DNA of 43,451 nt from Candidatus Gastranaerophilales bacterium (GTDB lineage: Bacteria > Cyanobacteriota > Vampirovibrionia > Gastranaerophilales > Gastranaerophilaceae). The position numbers and the translations under genes were made by a program. The notes below the pieces were generated by a model, which saw only the letters and a list, made by a program, of their open reading frames with translations, was not told the DNA's origin and did not search any database. Positions 8,586-17,582 of this stretch are shown one piece after another; the first letter of the stretch is position 1, and the number at the start of each line of letters is the position of its first letter. Location: contig CALUSQ010000017.1 in assembly GCA_944323475.1 (NCBI GenBank), positions 1 to 43,451 on the forward strand, given 5' to 3'.

Positions 8586-10043
8586 ATGGGATTATTAGAC
8601 TTTTTTAAAGAGCCTTCTGCGACTGAACCTATTAAAGATGAAGCACAAGTAAAAAAAACTTATTCTCATTTCAGATTGAGAATGTTTTATTCTTGTTTCA
8701 TCGGTTATGCAATGTTTTATCTATGTAAAAAAAACATAGCTGCTGCATTGCCTTCTATGAGTACAGATTTGGGCTATTCTAACCTTGAACTGGGCGTAAT
8801 TGGCAGTTCATTGTATCTCACATATGCAATTGGGAAATTTGTAAACGGAATGATTGCAGATCGTTCTGATGTAAGAAAATTTTTACCAACAGGACTTATA
8901 CTTGCCGGTTTGGCTAATATTTGTTTTGCACTAAGCTTTTTTGTATTCACTCCAGGCAAATTTACATTCTTTGGTCTGCCAAGTGCAACTATTTTGCTTT
9001 GGGTATTGGCATTCTTCTGGGGATGTAACGGTTGGTTCCAATCAATGGGATTTCCACCTGTTGCAAAAAGTCTTACATATTGGTTTTCAAACTCAGAAAG
9101 AGCAACAAAATGGGCAATGTGGTCAACATCACATCAGACAGGTACATTTCTTGCAGTAATTTTATCAGGATTTGTCATAGCAAAATTCGGTTGGCAAGCT
9201 GCATTCTATATCCCGGGTGTATTGGCAATACTACTTGCTTTATGGCTTTTTAACCGTTTGAGAGATAAACCTCAAACAATAGGTCTTCCTGATATTGAAG
9301 AATATAGAGAACCAGAAAAAGCTAAAGAGTCAACAAAAGTTGAAGATGAAGATGATGGAATGTCATACATCCAAATTTTGGTTAAAAACGTTTTAACAAA
9401 TAAAGCAATATGGGCACTTGCAATGGCTTATGTCTTTGTTTATGTAATCAGATTCGGTACAGAAGATTGGATTATTAAATATTTAGTAGAAGCAAAAGAC
9501 AATTCTTTAGAATTAGCGTCTATGAAACTTGCTTGTTTACCTTTATTCGGATTTTTCGGAACTATTTCCGCAGGTATAATATCAGATAAAATATTTAAAG
9601 GCGCAAGAGCACCAATAAATGTTATTTTCCTTATTGGTGTAATATTCTGTATGACAGGTCTTTATTTTAATGGAACTGGCACAAACTTTATTGATACAGC
9701 ATTTGCTGCTTTGACAGGAAAATCAATGGTCGACGTTTTAAAAATCAATGGTTCCGGTGTAATTGATATACTACTTATCGGTTTTTCAGGCTTCTTTACT
9801 TACGGACCACAAATGTTGATTGGTGGCGTATGTGCAATTGAATCAAGTTCCAAAAAAGTTGCTTCTGCAGTAACAGGTTTTACCGGTACATTCGGATATG
9901 TAGGAGCTATGCTTTCGGGTCTTGGCACAGGTTTGGTTGTTGATCATTTTGGCTGGAATGGAGCTCTTGCATTCTGGGGCTTGTCTGCATTCATTTGTGC
10001 GTCAATTTGCTTGCCAATGTGCTTTAAGAAAAAATCAGCATAA
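8586..10043 (+). CDS. Organophosphate-type MFS transporter (GlpT/UhpT-like)
   Basis: This 485-residue major facilitator protein has 12 predicted membrane segments. The N-terminal half carries the organophosphate:Pi antiporter pattern: YLCKKNIAAALP after helix 1 and GKFVNGMIADRSDVR between helices 2 and 3. An acidic cytoplasmic loop (KVEDEDDGM) separates the two halves. Known relatives exchange glycerol-3-phosphate or hexose-phosphate for phosphate, or sense them (UhpC). Which one applies cannot be decided here. A purine-rich GAGAGTG precedes the ATG. A bidirectional terminator follows. Confidence 0.88.
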   Translation: MGLLDFFKEPSATEPIKDEAQVKKTYSHFRLRMFYSCFIGYAMFYLCKKNIAAALPSMSTDLGYSNLELGVIGSSLYLTYAIGKFVNGMIADRSDVRKFLPTGLILAGLANICFALSFFVFTPGKFTFFGLPSATILLWVLAFFWGCNGWFQSMGFPPVAKSLTYWFSNSERATKWAMWSTSHQTGTFLAVILSGFVIAKFGWQAAFYIPGVLAILLALWLFNRLRDKPQTIGLPDIEEYREPEKAKESTKVEDEDDGMSYIQILVKNVLTNKAIWALAMAYVFVYVIRFGTEDWIIKYLVEAKDNSLELASMKLACLPLFGFFGTISAGIISDKIFKGARAPINVIFLIGVIFCMTGLYFNGTGTNFIDTAFAALTGKSMVDVLKINGSGVIDILLIGFSGFFTYGPQMLIGGVCAIESSSKKVASAVTGFTGTFGYVGAMLSGLGTGLVVDHFGWNGALAFWGLSAFICASICLPMCFKKKSA

Positions 10044-10071
10044 TAAAAAAGTAAAAAAAATAAAAACAAAA

Positions 10072-10102
10072 AACAGATTAGGAAATTCTTAATCTGTTTT
10101 TT
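10072..10102 (+). terminator. Bidirectional terminator
   Basis: AACAGATTA pairs with TAATCTGTT, extended by a G-T and two further pairs around a three-base loop. T runs on the plus strand and A runs upstream allow termination in both directions, between the MFS gene and the convergent small gene. Confidence 0.88.
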
Positions 10103-10501
10103 TTATTTTGAAATTTTTAAATCATTTTTTAAATTTAAAACTGTAGAAATCAAATCATTTTTCACATGTCCACGGCGAATATGAAAGCTTGTACCAATTG
10201 TTTCTGATGGAGAAAGAATATTAGTTTTGTATAATATTCGCTTAAATGGATTTTTGAAACTTTCAAATTTCCTTTTCAAAACCACGCTCATATAAGCATC
10301 ACCTTGATCAATTCTTTTTGCAGAAGGAGGATCGAAAAAAGGCTTCACTATTACTTCTGTATCATCAGCAAGTTTTTCTAAAAAGGGTCTTGCTTTTTCT
10401 ATTTCATCAGCTACATATATACTTAATTTTTTAGCCATCCTATGTCTGTTTGCCATATGCAAAGACATCCCAAATGACGGCACATTGTTTTGTATTTTCA
10501 T
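10103..10501 (-). CDS. Small hypothetical protein with PSFGM N-terminal box
   Basis: This 132-residue protein is not recognised. It begins MKIQNNVPSFGMSLHM, a version of the N-terminal box found in other unknowns of the window. The middle part (about 28-60) is an amphipathic helix followed by beta-like VIVKPFF. The C-terminal half is basic (KNPFKR, HIRRGH). There is no membrane segment or signal peptide. AGAGG lies 12 bases before the ATG, a rather long spacing. It is monocistronic, divergent from speE and convergent with the transporter. Confidence 0.75.
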   Translation of the reverse strand: MKIQNNVPSFGMSLHMANRHRMAKKLSIYVADEIEKARPFLEKLADDTEVIVKPFFDPPSAKRIDQGDAYMSVVLKRKFESFKNPFKRILYKTNILSPSETIGTSFHIRRGHVKNDLISTVLNLKNDLKISK

Positions 10502-10552
10502 ATCAATTAAAAACCTCTTTTAATATTAAAACTCAAAAATAAATTATTTGCA

Positions 10553-10561
10553 TGATATAAT
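10553..10561 (+). promoter_or_regulatory. Extended -10 promoter of speE
   Basis: TGA-TATAAT (extended -10) lies 34 bases before the speE ATG. A convincing -35 is not seen, which fits an extended -10 promoter. AAAGAGG serves as ribosome binding site. Confidence 0.55.
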
Positions 10562-10595
10562 CAGTTACACAAAATAGTTAAAAGAGGAATTTTAA

Positions 10596-11444
10596 ATGTT
10601 AGACATGAGATATTGCGAACTCAGCAAAGATGGTTTTGGCTGTTGTATGACTGTTAAAGAAACTCTTTTCAGCGGACAATCTGATTTTCAAAAAGTTGAT
10701 ATTTTTGATACAGAATCTATGGGTAGAGTTTTGACACTAGACGGATTAATGATGACAACAGAACGAGATGAATTTTACTATCACGAAATGATATCTCATA
10801 TCCCAATGATGAACCACAAAAATCCTGAATCTGTACTTGTCATAGGCGGTGGTGACGGAGGAACAATCAGAGAAGTCCTAAAACACGACACTGTAAAAAA
10901 AGTTGTACTTTGCGAAATTGACGGAATGGTTGTAGATGCCTGCAAAAAATATTTGCCAACTATCGGTTGTGAATTAGATAATCCTAAAGTAGAAGTCAGA
11001 ATCGAAGACGCAATAGAATTTATTAAAGACAAAAAAGCACAATACGATATCATTCTTATCGATTCAACAGACCCTATGGGACCGGGTGAAGGCTTATTTA
11101 CAGAAGAGTTTTATACCAATGTAAAAGAAGCTCTAAAAGAAGGCGGTATCATGTCCGCTCAATCCGAATCACCTTTTATTAACCAAGAAGAAATGAAGAA
11201 AATGTATCCGCTATTAAGAAAAGTATTCCCTATTGTTGACACATTCACAGGTCCTATTCCTTCATATCCTGGCGGATATTGGAGCTGGTGTTTCTGTTCA
11301 GAAACAGTTAAACCGCTTTCATTTATTGATGAACAAAGAGCAGAAAAAATCGAAAAACAGTGCAAGATATACAACAAAGATTATCACCTTGCAAGATTTG
11401 CACTGCCAAACTTTGTAAAAGAACTGACAGGTGCAGATAAATAA
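10596..11444 (+). CDS. speE: Spermidine synthase
   Basis: This enzyme transfers an aminopropyl group from decarboxylated S-adenosylmethionine to putrescine, giving spermidine and methylthioadenosine in the cytoplasm. At 282 residues it is the usual length. The nucleotide-binding GGGDGG (84-89), CEID, and catalytic IDSTDPMGPGEGLF (Asp156, Asp159) are all present, as is the YPGGYWSW segment. It has its own promoter and the Shine-Dalgarno AAAGAGG, and it stands alone. No decarboxylase gene is adjacent, so putrescine and decarboxylated AdoMet must come from elsewhere. Confidence 0.96.
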   Translation: MLDMRYCELSKDGFGCCMTVKETLFSGQSDFQKVDIFDTESMGRVLTLDGLMMTTERDEFYYHEMISHIPMMNHKNPESVLVIGGGDGGTIREVLKHDTVKKVVLCEIDGMVVDACKKYLPTIGCELDNPKVEVRIEDAIEFIKDKKAQYDIILIDSTDPMGPGEGLFTEEFYTNVKEALKEGGIMSAQSESPFINQEEMKKMYPLLRKVFPIVDTFTGPIPSYPGGYWSWCFCSETVKPLSFIDEQRAEKIEKQCKIYNKDYHLARFALPNFVKELTGADK

Positions 11445-11556
11445 TTCTTTTAGAAATAAAATATCAGTTCTTGAAAAATAGCAAAAGGCTACTACAAAAG
11501 ACCTTCAGAATTGTTGAAGGATTTTGAAAGTACGTTGAAATAAATAACAACTTCAA

Positions 11557-11649
11557 CTAGTACGTAGCAAACATTGTGGACAAGCCTTTACGAACAATAA
11601 AAGCAGCCATTTTGGCAATTTCTTTAATTTTTAACCATATCTTTTCCAT
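11557..11649 (-). CDS. Possible 30-residue amphipathic peptide
   Basis: The 250-base gap between speE and the phosphodiester-glycosidase gene contains a small ORF starting MEKIWLKIKEIAKMAAF and ending MFATY. It is cationic and amphipathic, resembling short membrane-active or toxin-like peptides. There is no good Shine-Dalgarno. A CCTTCA...TGAAGG hairpin (11502-11520) lies downstream on its strand. Coding status is uncertain, and no relative is recognised. Confidence 0.3.
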   Translation of the reverse strand: MEKIWLKIKEIAKMAAFIVRKGLSTMFATY

Positions 11650-11693
11650 ACCAACTTAATGCCCACATTTATCAGACATTAAACATGTAAAAT

Positions 11694-12527
11694 CTATTTA
11701 TTTATTACAAGAAAAGATTTCAGTTTTCTCGCACTTTTATCATTGTCAGATACAATATGCAGTTCTTTTACGTTGTCGTTCCCTCTAAAATCCAAAGAAG
11801 TTGACCCACCTCCGTCAAAATTCATGGCTTTATCAAGACAAAGATCTTTACAGATATCATACAGCTCAGGCAAGGATACCGGATGTGAAGTAGTAGCAAT
11901 TATTATATAAATATCGTTATCTTTTAGTCCAATTGCTGTTCTTGCGCATTTTTTAAGAGCTGTTATAGAATCTCTGGTGACTTCTGTACCTTTTGTGACA
12001 ACAAAATACTCTTCTTGCATTCTCAAATCAGGATAAATCAATGGACCAGCTTGAATAGAATGCATTATCTCGCATCTGTATGGAGTCTTTGCGTTATGTT
12101 CTGCAATATCATACCTTGTTTTTCCTGCACAGTTCATAATTCTGAATTCTGTTCTATTAAGTATTTTTTTCATATGCGGCTGAATAGTTTTATTCTCCAT
12201 AAAATTTTTATTTTTTTGAGGATCAAGAGCCAATTTTTTATCCATCACAACAAATGAAGTTGTTTCTTGATTTTTAGGATCAAAATATCCTGCATTTATA
12301 ACAAGTTGTGCTTTAGTTTGCTTGAAAACATCTTTATTGTATACAAGTTTCTCACTTACAAAAGGTTTAACATCAAATCCGCCTTCATAAGGTATTCTGA
12401 ATACATAAAGCCCATCTTCTTTCATAACCTCAATGTTTTTACAGCCGATACAAGATGGTACGCATTTAAAAGCACAAAATAAAATAACAACACAAAGGAT
12501 TGGAAATATTGTATTGAATTTTTTCAT
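11694..12527 (-). CDS. Exported phosphodiester glycosidase-like protein (NAGPA/DUF2233)
   Basis: This 277-residue protein begins with a signal peptide (basic MKK, then a hydrophobic run to about residue 20, with Cys residues following). The catalytic domain shows the family motifs INAGYF (77-82), QAGPLI (about 159), RTAIGLKD, and MNFDGGGSTSL (about 239). Relatives cleave GlcNAc-1-phosphodiester bonds, as in the uncovering enzyme, and bacterial members are linked to envelope polysaccharides. It is the last gene of a minus-strand block with the LPS-export genes, 24 bp after the permease, which suggests an envelope role. The start lies six bases after an AGGAG. Confidence 0.88.
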   Translation of the reverse strand: MKKFNTIFPILCVVILFCAFKCVPSCIGCKNIEVMKEDGLYVFRIPYEGGFDVKPFVSEKLVYNKDVFKQTKAQLVINAGYFDPKNQETTSFVVMDKKLALDPQKNKNFMENKTIQPHMKKILNRTEFRIMNCAGKTRYDIAEHNAKTPYRCEIMHSIQAGPLIYPDLRMQEEYFVVTKGTEVTRDSITALKKCARTAIGLKDNDIYIIIATTSHPVSLPELYDICKDLCLDKAMNFDGGGSTSLDFRGNDNVKELHIVSDNDKSARKLKSFLVINK

Positions 12528-12550
12528 AATATAAACTCCTAAGAATTAAT

Positions 12551-13690
12551 TTATAAGTCTTTTATCTTTTTAAATATAAATATTGCAATAAGTATGGCTA
12601 CAGGTTGAATTGATGAAGTAACATAAGGACTCAAAATGCCTTTTTCTGCACACATATCAAAAAACGGCAGAGTAATATAATAAGCAAAGACAATACCGAT
12701 TCCTATTACAAAGTTGACCAATTTCTGTTCCCTTGGTTTACTAAACCCAAGAAGACAACCAAGCACAGCAAACAAAACACATATCGCTGAATGAAAATAT
12801 CTTTGCAAATATTTGTTTAGCATAAAACGATATTCATCATTCAAATTTTCGCTTTTTAACATTCCGATATACTCAGTAATTTCAGAGTTGTTAAGTTCTC
12901 TATCTCTTTTTGTAGAGTATGACATTATTTTGTATGCAGTATTTGCCTTATCACCTTCAAGCACTTTTATTTTATTTTTACGGGTTATACTTTTAAAAAC
13001 ACCGTCTCTTCCTAATTGAAATTGTTTTACATTATAAATTTCCCACTGGTCTTTTTTATAAACCGCATACTGAGCCTGCATTATACTTGATAATACGCTT
13101 GTATCTGTATACTGAGAAGAATCAAAGTTCAAAACCAAAGGATAACTTATCTGATTGTTGTGATAACTAGGAACAATCAATATTTTTTCTAACTTATCTT
13201 TGTCGGCTTTAACCGTATAGACAAAATGTGTTTGATAGCCTTCGTGCTTTAGTTGATTTATTTTCTTTTCACTGTATGGAATCAAGGTGTTGTACAAAGA
13301 AAAACAAAGTACAGAAATAAAAATACTTAAAATAATTATAGGATAAACAATTCTCCAAAAAGAAAGACCTATACCTCTAAGCACTGTAAGCTCAGAATCT
13401 TTAGTAAGTTTATCAAAAGTAAAAAGTGTACCTAACAAAAGCCCAACAGGTAAGGCTTTACCAACAATTTTAGGTACTTCATATATCAACAATTGAATAC
13501 CGACCCAAGGTGTATAATCCCCTGATAAAGTCCGTTTTATTACCTTTAAAAGAGTTTCTGGAGCAATCCAAATTACTACAAAAAGGAATATACAAACAAG
13601 TGTTGCTGCCAAAACCTGTTTGGTAATATAGCCGTCAAAAATCTTAAACGGAAGCTCAACCTTTTTTAAATTATCAAAACACAATTTCAT
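12551..13690 (-). CDS. LptF/LptG-family LPS export permease
   Basis: This is an inner-membrane permease of the YjgP/YjgQ family. With LptB it would extract lipopolysaccharide from the inner membrane. Three hydrophobic helices in the N-terminal third and three at the C terminus flank a periplasmic beta-rich domain (about 140-285), the typical layout. The start is placed at ATG 13690, one base after the lptB stop (TAAGATG), giving 379 residues and translational coupling; an upstream in-frame start would overlap lptB. Only one permease gene is visible, so it may work as a homodimer or with a distant partner. Confidence 0.88.
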   Translation of the reverse strand: MKLCFDNLKKVELPFKIFDGYITKQVLAATLVCIFLFVVIWIAPETLLKVIKRTLSGDYTPWVGIQLLIYEVPKIVGKALPVGLLLGTLFTFDKLTKDSELTVLRGIGLSFWRIVYPIIILSIFISVLCFSLYNTLIPYSEKKINQLKHEGYQTHFVYTVKADKDKLEKILIVPSYHNNQISYPLVLNFDSSQYTDTSVLSSIMQAQYAVYKKDQWEIYNVKQFQLGRDGVFKSITRKNKIKVLEGDKANTAYKIMSYSTKRDRELNNSEITEYIGMLKSENLNDEYRFMLNKYLQRYFHSAICVLFAVLGCLLGFSKPREQKLVNFVIGIGIVFAYYITLPFFDMCAEKGILSPYVTSSIQPVAILIAIFIFKKIKDL

Positions 13691-13691
13691 C

Positions 13692-14417
13692 TTAAAGTGT
13701 GAAATCCTTTCCAAGGTAGAACTGTTTTGCAACAGGGTCATTTGCAACTTCTTCGCTACGGCCTTGAATCTTTATTTTTCCATCAAAAATTACATATGCT
13801 CTATCTGTAATAGACAAAGTAGCTTTTGGATTGTGGTCTGTAATCAACACACCAAGACCTTTTTCCTCTGATAATTTTCTAATATTATCTTTAATTTCAC
13901 CTATTGCAATAGGGTCAATACCTGTAAAAGGTTCATCAAGCAAAATAAACTCCGGACTGGCTGCCAAAGCCCTAGCTAATTCAACCCTTCTTCTTTCTCC
14001 ACCGGAAAGTGATATTGCAGAAAATTTTCTTTTTTTCTCCATACCAAATTCATTAAGCAAATCTTCTAATTTCTGTTTTTTTTCATCTTCTGTAAGTTTT
14101 TCATTCATTTGAAGAACAAGCTTTATATTATCTTCTACAGAAAGTTTCCTAAAAATAGACGCTTCTTGAGGCAGATACCCAATACCTTCTTTTGCACGCA
14201 CATTCATAGGAACATTAGTCAAATCTTTGTCATCAAGATAAACACTTCCGCCGTTAGCTTTTACAAGACCAACAACCATATAGAATGTAGTCGTTTTCCC
14301 CGCACCGTTAGGTCCTAGAAGTCCAACAACTTCTCCTTTATTAACTTCAAAACTGATGTCATTTACAACAGTTCTGTCTCCATATATTTTTACAAGGTTC
14401 TTTGCAATAATTTTCAT
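13692..14417 (-). CDS. lptB: LPS export ATPase LptB
   Basis: This 241-residue ATPase powers LPS transport. Walker A is GPNGAGKTT (35-43), and the signature LSGGERRRVELARAL and Walker B FILLDEPFTGIDP follow. The LPQEASIFRKL segment and GERRR are characteristic of LptB rather than general ABC proteins. The start is ATG 14417, with AAGGATGG upstream; the longer TTG start adds residues not found in the family. The permease overlaps in context directly downstream. Confidence 0.95.
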   Translation of the reverse strand: MKIIAKNLVKIYGDRTVVNDISFEVNKGEVVGLLGPNGAGKTTTFYMVVGLVKANGGSVYLDDKDLTNVPMNVRAKEGIGYLPQEASIFRKLSVEDNIKLVLQMNEKLTEDEKKQKLEDLLNEFGMEKKRKFSAISLSGGERRRVELARALAASPEFILLDEPFTGIDPIAIGEIKDNIRKLSEEKGLGVLITDHNPKATLSITDRAYVIFDGKIKIQGRSEEVANDPVAKQFYLGKDFTL

Positions 14418-14489
14418 ATAAAAATTCCATCCTTTTATCTTAAAAGGATAACACAAAAAGCTTGAAAAATTAACAAGAAAATAAAATAC

Positions 14490-15176
14490 TTACACCTTTT
14501 TGTCTATAGCTTTAGATTCATTAGCATCATTTTTTGAAGGATGTTTGTCCATACCAAAAACTTTCATAATAGGGTGCAAAATTAAATGACTTATTTCTGG
14601 TGCAAGAATTGTTAAACCAACAACTGATCCTATTATAGATGAAAGTTCAATTGAACCTTTGGCAAGCTTAAACATCTTGCCTTTTCTTGTAATTTTATCT
14701 TTATCCCACATTTCCAAGTATCTTTTTACAGGGATACCATCTTTGTATATACCATTTTTAGCTTTTATCGTTTTATCAATTACAGTATCAGAAATTGCAT
14801 TCCAGAATTTTTTATTTTTTTCTAAAGCTCTTTCTGCTTTATCCATGTGGGCAAGGTGATAATAGGCTAACATTTCTTTAGCACTGCGAAAATTAGGAAG
14901 CCCTTCTTTAGCAAATATTTTTTGACAGAGTTTAAAACCACCGTTTTTAAAAACAGGAGGAATTACTGCTACATAAATACCAAAACACAACAATTGATAT
15001 AGAAGTTCTTTGGTTGCAGAATATTTTCTTGTTTCTTTATCAGTATGCTTGTCAATCAATGTAAAAGCAGGTCTGCCAATTGCTTTTAAGCTTGTTTCTA
15101 TTTTTACACAAGCATCTGTATTTTGAGCCACTGACTGAAAAGCATTACTGGTAATTGCATCAATAAACATACCCAT
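14490..15176 (-). CDS. Hypothetical membrane protein, paralogue of the upstream gene
   Basis: This 228-residue protein is not recognised. It shares with the gene just upstream the segment RPAFTLIDKHTDKETRKYSA (about 35-54), a following hydrophobic helix (58-75), and a C-terminal hydrophobic block ending in LHPIMKVFG. It therefore looks like a tandem duplicate that has gained about 50 residues of basic helical insert (about 95-165). GGTGG lies six bases before the ATG at 15176, and the ATG overlaps the neighbour's stop region (TGATATG), indicating coupled translation. A GTG start at 15185 is possible but poorer. It lies just upstream of lptB, but a functional link is only a guess. Confidence 0.78.
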   Translation of the reverse strand: MGMFIDAITSNAFQSVAQNTDACVKIETSLKAIGRPAFTLIDKHTDKETRKYSATKELLYQLLCFGIYVAVIPPVFKNGGFKLCQKIFAKEGLPNFRSAKEMLAYYHLAHMDKAERALEKNKKFWNAISDTVIDKTIKAKNGIYKDGIPVKRYLEMWDKDKITRKGKMFKLAKGSIELSSIIGSVVGLTILAPEISHLILHPIMKVFGMDKHPSKNDANESKAIDKKV

Positions 15177-15177
15177 A

Positions 15178-15765
15178 TCAGCCACCTACTTTCATATTGC
15201 TGTTTTGCAAACGATTTTGATATAAAGCATCCATAAGTGCTCTACTGTTTGCAGAAAGTTTAGGAGTATAAACACTAGAAAAACTTTCTATGCCAACAAT
15301 CGATTTTACAGAATTTTCTTTAATGTCAAGTTTATTGCTTACAGATTTATTACCAAATTTTGTCTTTTTCTTATCATTTATTTTTTTTACAAAATCCATA
15401 ACTGGTTTGAGTGTTAAATTACAAACAGCAGGAATAATTATACCTGCAGTTAAACATACACTGAATAATGATAAACCATTTGCTACTTTTTTTTCACTTT
15501 TACCTGTTTTTTTAGCAATCTTAGGAGCAAGAGATTTAAAAATTTTATGAGTCACAATATAAGAACAAAATGCAATAGCTTCTGTTAGCCCTTCTCTAAA
15601 AGCAGCATATTTTTTTGTTTCTTTATCAGATTTTTTGTCCATCATTGTAAAAGTAGGGCGCATAACACCTTTGAACACAGCTATTGCAAGAACAGCATAT
15701 AAAGCATCGTTGTGTTCACCAAGACTTTCACAAACTTTTTTTAATTTTTGATAAGCAAAACCCAT
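15178..15765 (-). CDS. Hypothetical membrane protein with RPTFTMMDK motif
   Basis: This 195-residue protein is not recognised. The N-terminal hydrophobic stretch (21-35) leads to RPTFTMMDKKSDKETKKY (36-53), the motif shared with the next gene. Further hydrophobic segments lie at about 58-75 and 97-115. The last 75 residues are polar, with FSSVYTPKLSANSR. The conserved DKxxDKETxKY would sit in a loop between helices and may be a functional site. The AGAG ribosome binding site is weak. It is the first gene of a coupled pair. Confidence 0.78.
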   Translation of the reverse strand: MGFAYQKLKKVCESLGEHNDALYAVLAIAVFKGVMRPTFTMMDKKSDKETKKYAAFREGLTEAIAFCSYIVTHKIFKSLAPKIAKKTGKSEKKVANGLSLFSVCLTAGIIIPAVCNLTLKPVMDFVKKINDKKKTKFGNKSVSNKLDIKENSVKSIVGIESFSSVYTPKLSANSRALMDALYQNRLQNSNMKVGG

Positions 15766-15982
15766 CTCTATTTGTAGCTTTCTTTGATTAAAACTTACTT
15801 ACGTTTACATTAAGTAAAAACATAAAAAAAAGTGCTAGTTAAAATCATGCAACGTAACATTTTTTCATAAAAATTGTAAAATAAATAAAACAGCTTGTCA
15901 TTATTTCAATAGTATAGAAAAGCGATATGTTTGCCTAAAATGGTCTTTTATGTTTCAATAGTCTTGATTGGAGGATTTTTAC

Positions 15983-16450
15983 ATGGATAGAACATTTGTA
16001 GCAATTAAGCCGGACGGTGTAAAAAGAGGTTTGATAGGGAATATTATTCGAAGGATTGAACACAAAGGCTATAAAATAGTAGCTCTAAAAATGCTTCAAC
16101 CTACGTTAGAAATTGCAGAAAAACACTACGCTGAACACAAAGGAAAACCATTTTATCAATCTCTAATAAATTACATTACATCAGGACCAATTGTAGCAAT
16201 GGTTGTTGAAGGTAAAAATGTAATAGAAGGTATGCGACACATGATGGGTTCTACAGTTCCAAACGACGCACAAGTTGGAACTATTAGAGCAGATTTTGCA
16301 CAAACAAAAGAATTTAATACTATTCATGGCTCTGATTGTTGTGAAAGCGCTCACAGAGAAATAGCTATATATTTTAAACCCGAAGAACTTTGTGAAAACT
16401 GGAAAACAATGATGGAATATGTATGGGAAAACATGCCTGAAGAGGTATAG
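15983..16450 (+). CDS. ndk: Nucleoside diphosphate kinase
   Basis: This enzyme transfers phosphate from ATP to nucleoside diphosphates through a phosphohistidine. Motifs are TFVAIKPDGVKRGLIG at the N terminus and the active-site IHGSD followed by SAHREIAIYF. At 155 residues it is slightly longer than the common 140-150. The start is ATG 15983, with GGAGG nine bases upstream; the upstream in-frame TTG is rejected. tgt begins eight bases after the stop, so the two genes are probably co-transcribed. Confidence 0.96.
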   Translation: MDRTFVAIKPDGVKRGLIGNIIRRIEHKGYKIVALKMLQPTLEIAEKHYAEHKGKPFYQSLINYITSGPIVAMVVEGKNVIEGMRHMMGSTVPNDAQVGTIRADFAQTKEFNTIHGSDCCESAHREIAIYFKPEELCENWKTMMEYVWENMPEEV

Positions 16451-16457
16451 AAAATAA

Positions 16458-17582
16458 ATGAAATCAGATTATTTTTCATACGAACTTTTAAATGAAGACA
16501 AAAAGACCGGAGCACGTGCCGGTCTTTTGCATACACCTCATGGTGATATAGAAACACCTATTTTTATGCCCGTAGGTACTAACTCTGCGGTCAAAATGAT
16601 GACAAATGATCATCTTAAAGACACAGGTGCACAAATTATACTGGGAAATTCTTATCACTTGTCATTAAGACCGGGAAACAAACTGATAAAAGAATTTGGC
16701 GGACTACACAAATGGATGAATTGGGACAAACCGATTTTAACAGACTCCGGAGGATTTCAAGTATTCAGTCTTTCTGACTTGAGAAACATTTCTGAAGACG
16801 GTGTAAAATTCAAAGATGCAAAAACAGGCACAGAATATTTTATAAACCCTGAAATATCTATGGAAATTCAACAAGATCTTGGCTCAGACATTGCAATGGC
16901 ATTTGATGAATGTGCTCCTTATCCTTGCACATATGAAGAAGCAAAAGCAGCAATGGAAAGAACACACAGATGGCTTGAAAGATGTTTTAAAGCACATACA
17001 AGAGATGATCAGGCACTTTTCCCTATTGTTCAAGGAGCCTTTTATGATGACTTGAGGCAAGAAAGTGCAAGAGTGATTTCTTCATTTGACGCTGTTGGAT
17101 ACGCCATTGGTGGAGTTAGTGTAGGAGAACCTGCTGATGTTAAAAACCACTTTGTTGAATTAACAGCACCACTACTGCCGAGACTAAAACCAAGATATCT
17201 TATGGGAGTAGGTACTCCTGAAGATTTGTTGGATGGAATACTTAGAGGTGTAGATATGTTTGACTGTGTTTTGCCGACAAGAAACGCAAGACATGGCTCA
17301 TTCTTCACTAAAAACGGAAGAAAAATAATAAAAAACAAAGAATTCGAACGAGATAGTTCACCACTAGATATCGGTTGCAACTGTTATGCCTGCAGAAACC
17401 ATACAAAAGCATACATAAGACACCTTTATCGTGTTGGAGAAGCTACAGCAGCTATACTTTTGAGTATACACAATATTCAATTTCTTATAGACCTTGTTAA
17501 AGAAGCAAGAAAAGCTATTCTTGAAGACAGATATCAAGAATTTTATACACAAAAAATGTCCGGATTATTTTCTGATAGATAA
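16458..17582 (+). CDS. tgt: Queuine/preQ1 tRNA-ribosyltransferase
   Basis: This enzyme exchanges guanine-34 of GUN-anticodon tRNAs for preQ1 in bacteria. Motifs are LTDSGGFQVFSL (Asp96), AIGGVSVGEP, MGVGTPEDLL, and FDCVLPTRNARHG with the nucleophile Asp269. Zinc ligands are Cys307, Cys309, Cys312 and His338 (CNCYAC...H). The 374-residue length is normal. GAGG near the ndk stop acts as ribosome binding site. A perfect hairpin lies in codons 15-24 (see the separate entry). Confidence 0.97.
   Translation: MKSDYFSYELLNEDKKTGARAGLLHTPHGDIETPIFMPVGTNSAVKMMTNDHLKDTGAQIILGNSYHLSLRPGNKLIKEFGGLHKWMNWDKPILTDSGGFQVFSLSDLRNISEDGVKFKDAKTGTEYFINPEISMEIQQDLGSDIAMAFDECAPYPCTYEEAKAAMERTHRWLERCFKAHTRDDQALFPIVQGAFYDDLRQESARVISSFDAVGYAIGGVSVGEPADVKNHFVELTAPLLPRLKPRYLMGVGTPEDLLDGILRGVDMFDCVLPTRNARHGSFFTKNGRKIIKNKEFERDSSPLDIGCNCYACRNHTKAYIRHLYRVGEATAAILLSIHNIQFLIDLVKEARKAILEDRYQEFYTQKMSGLFSDR
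16501..16528 (+). promoter_or_regulatory. Perfect hairpin inside tgt N-terminal codons
   Basis: AAAAGACCGG pairs perfectly with CCGGTCTTTT around an eight-base loop. This is the same stem as the terminator at 29082-29111. Only four T follow the loop-side GGTC, so termination would be partial at best. It may act as an attenuator between ndk and tgt, or be a coincidence of codon choice. Confidence 0.4.

Noticed and set aside
11450..11690. Degraded transposase
   Set aside because: No frame gives recognisable transposase motifs, and no flanking inverted ends are seen.
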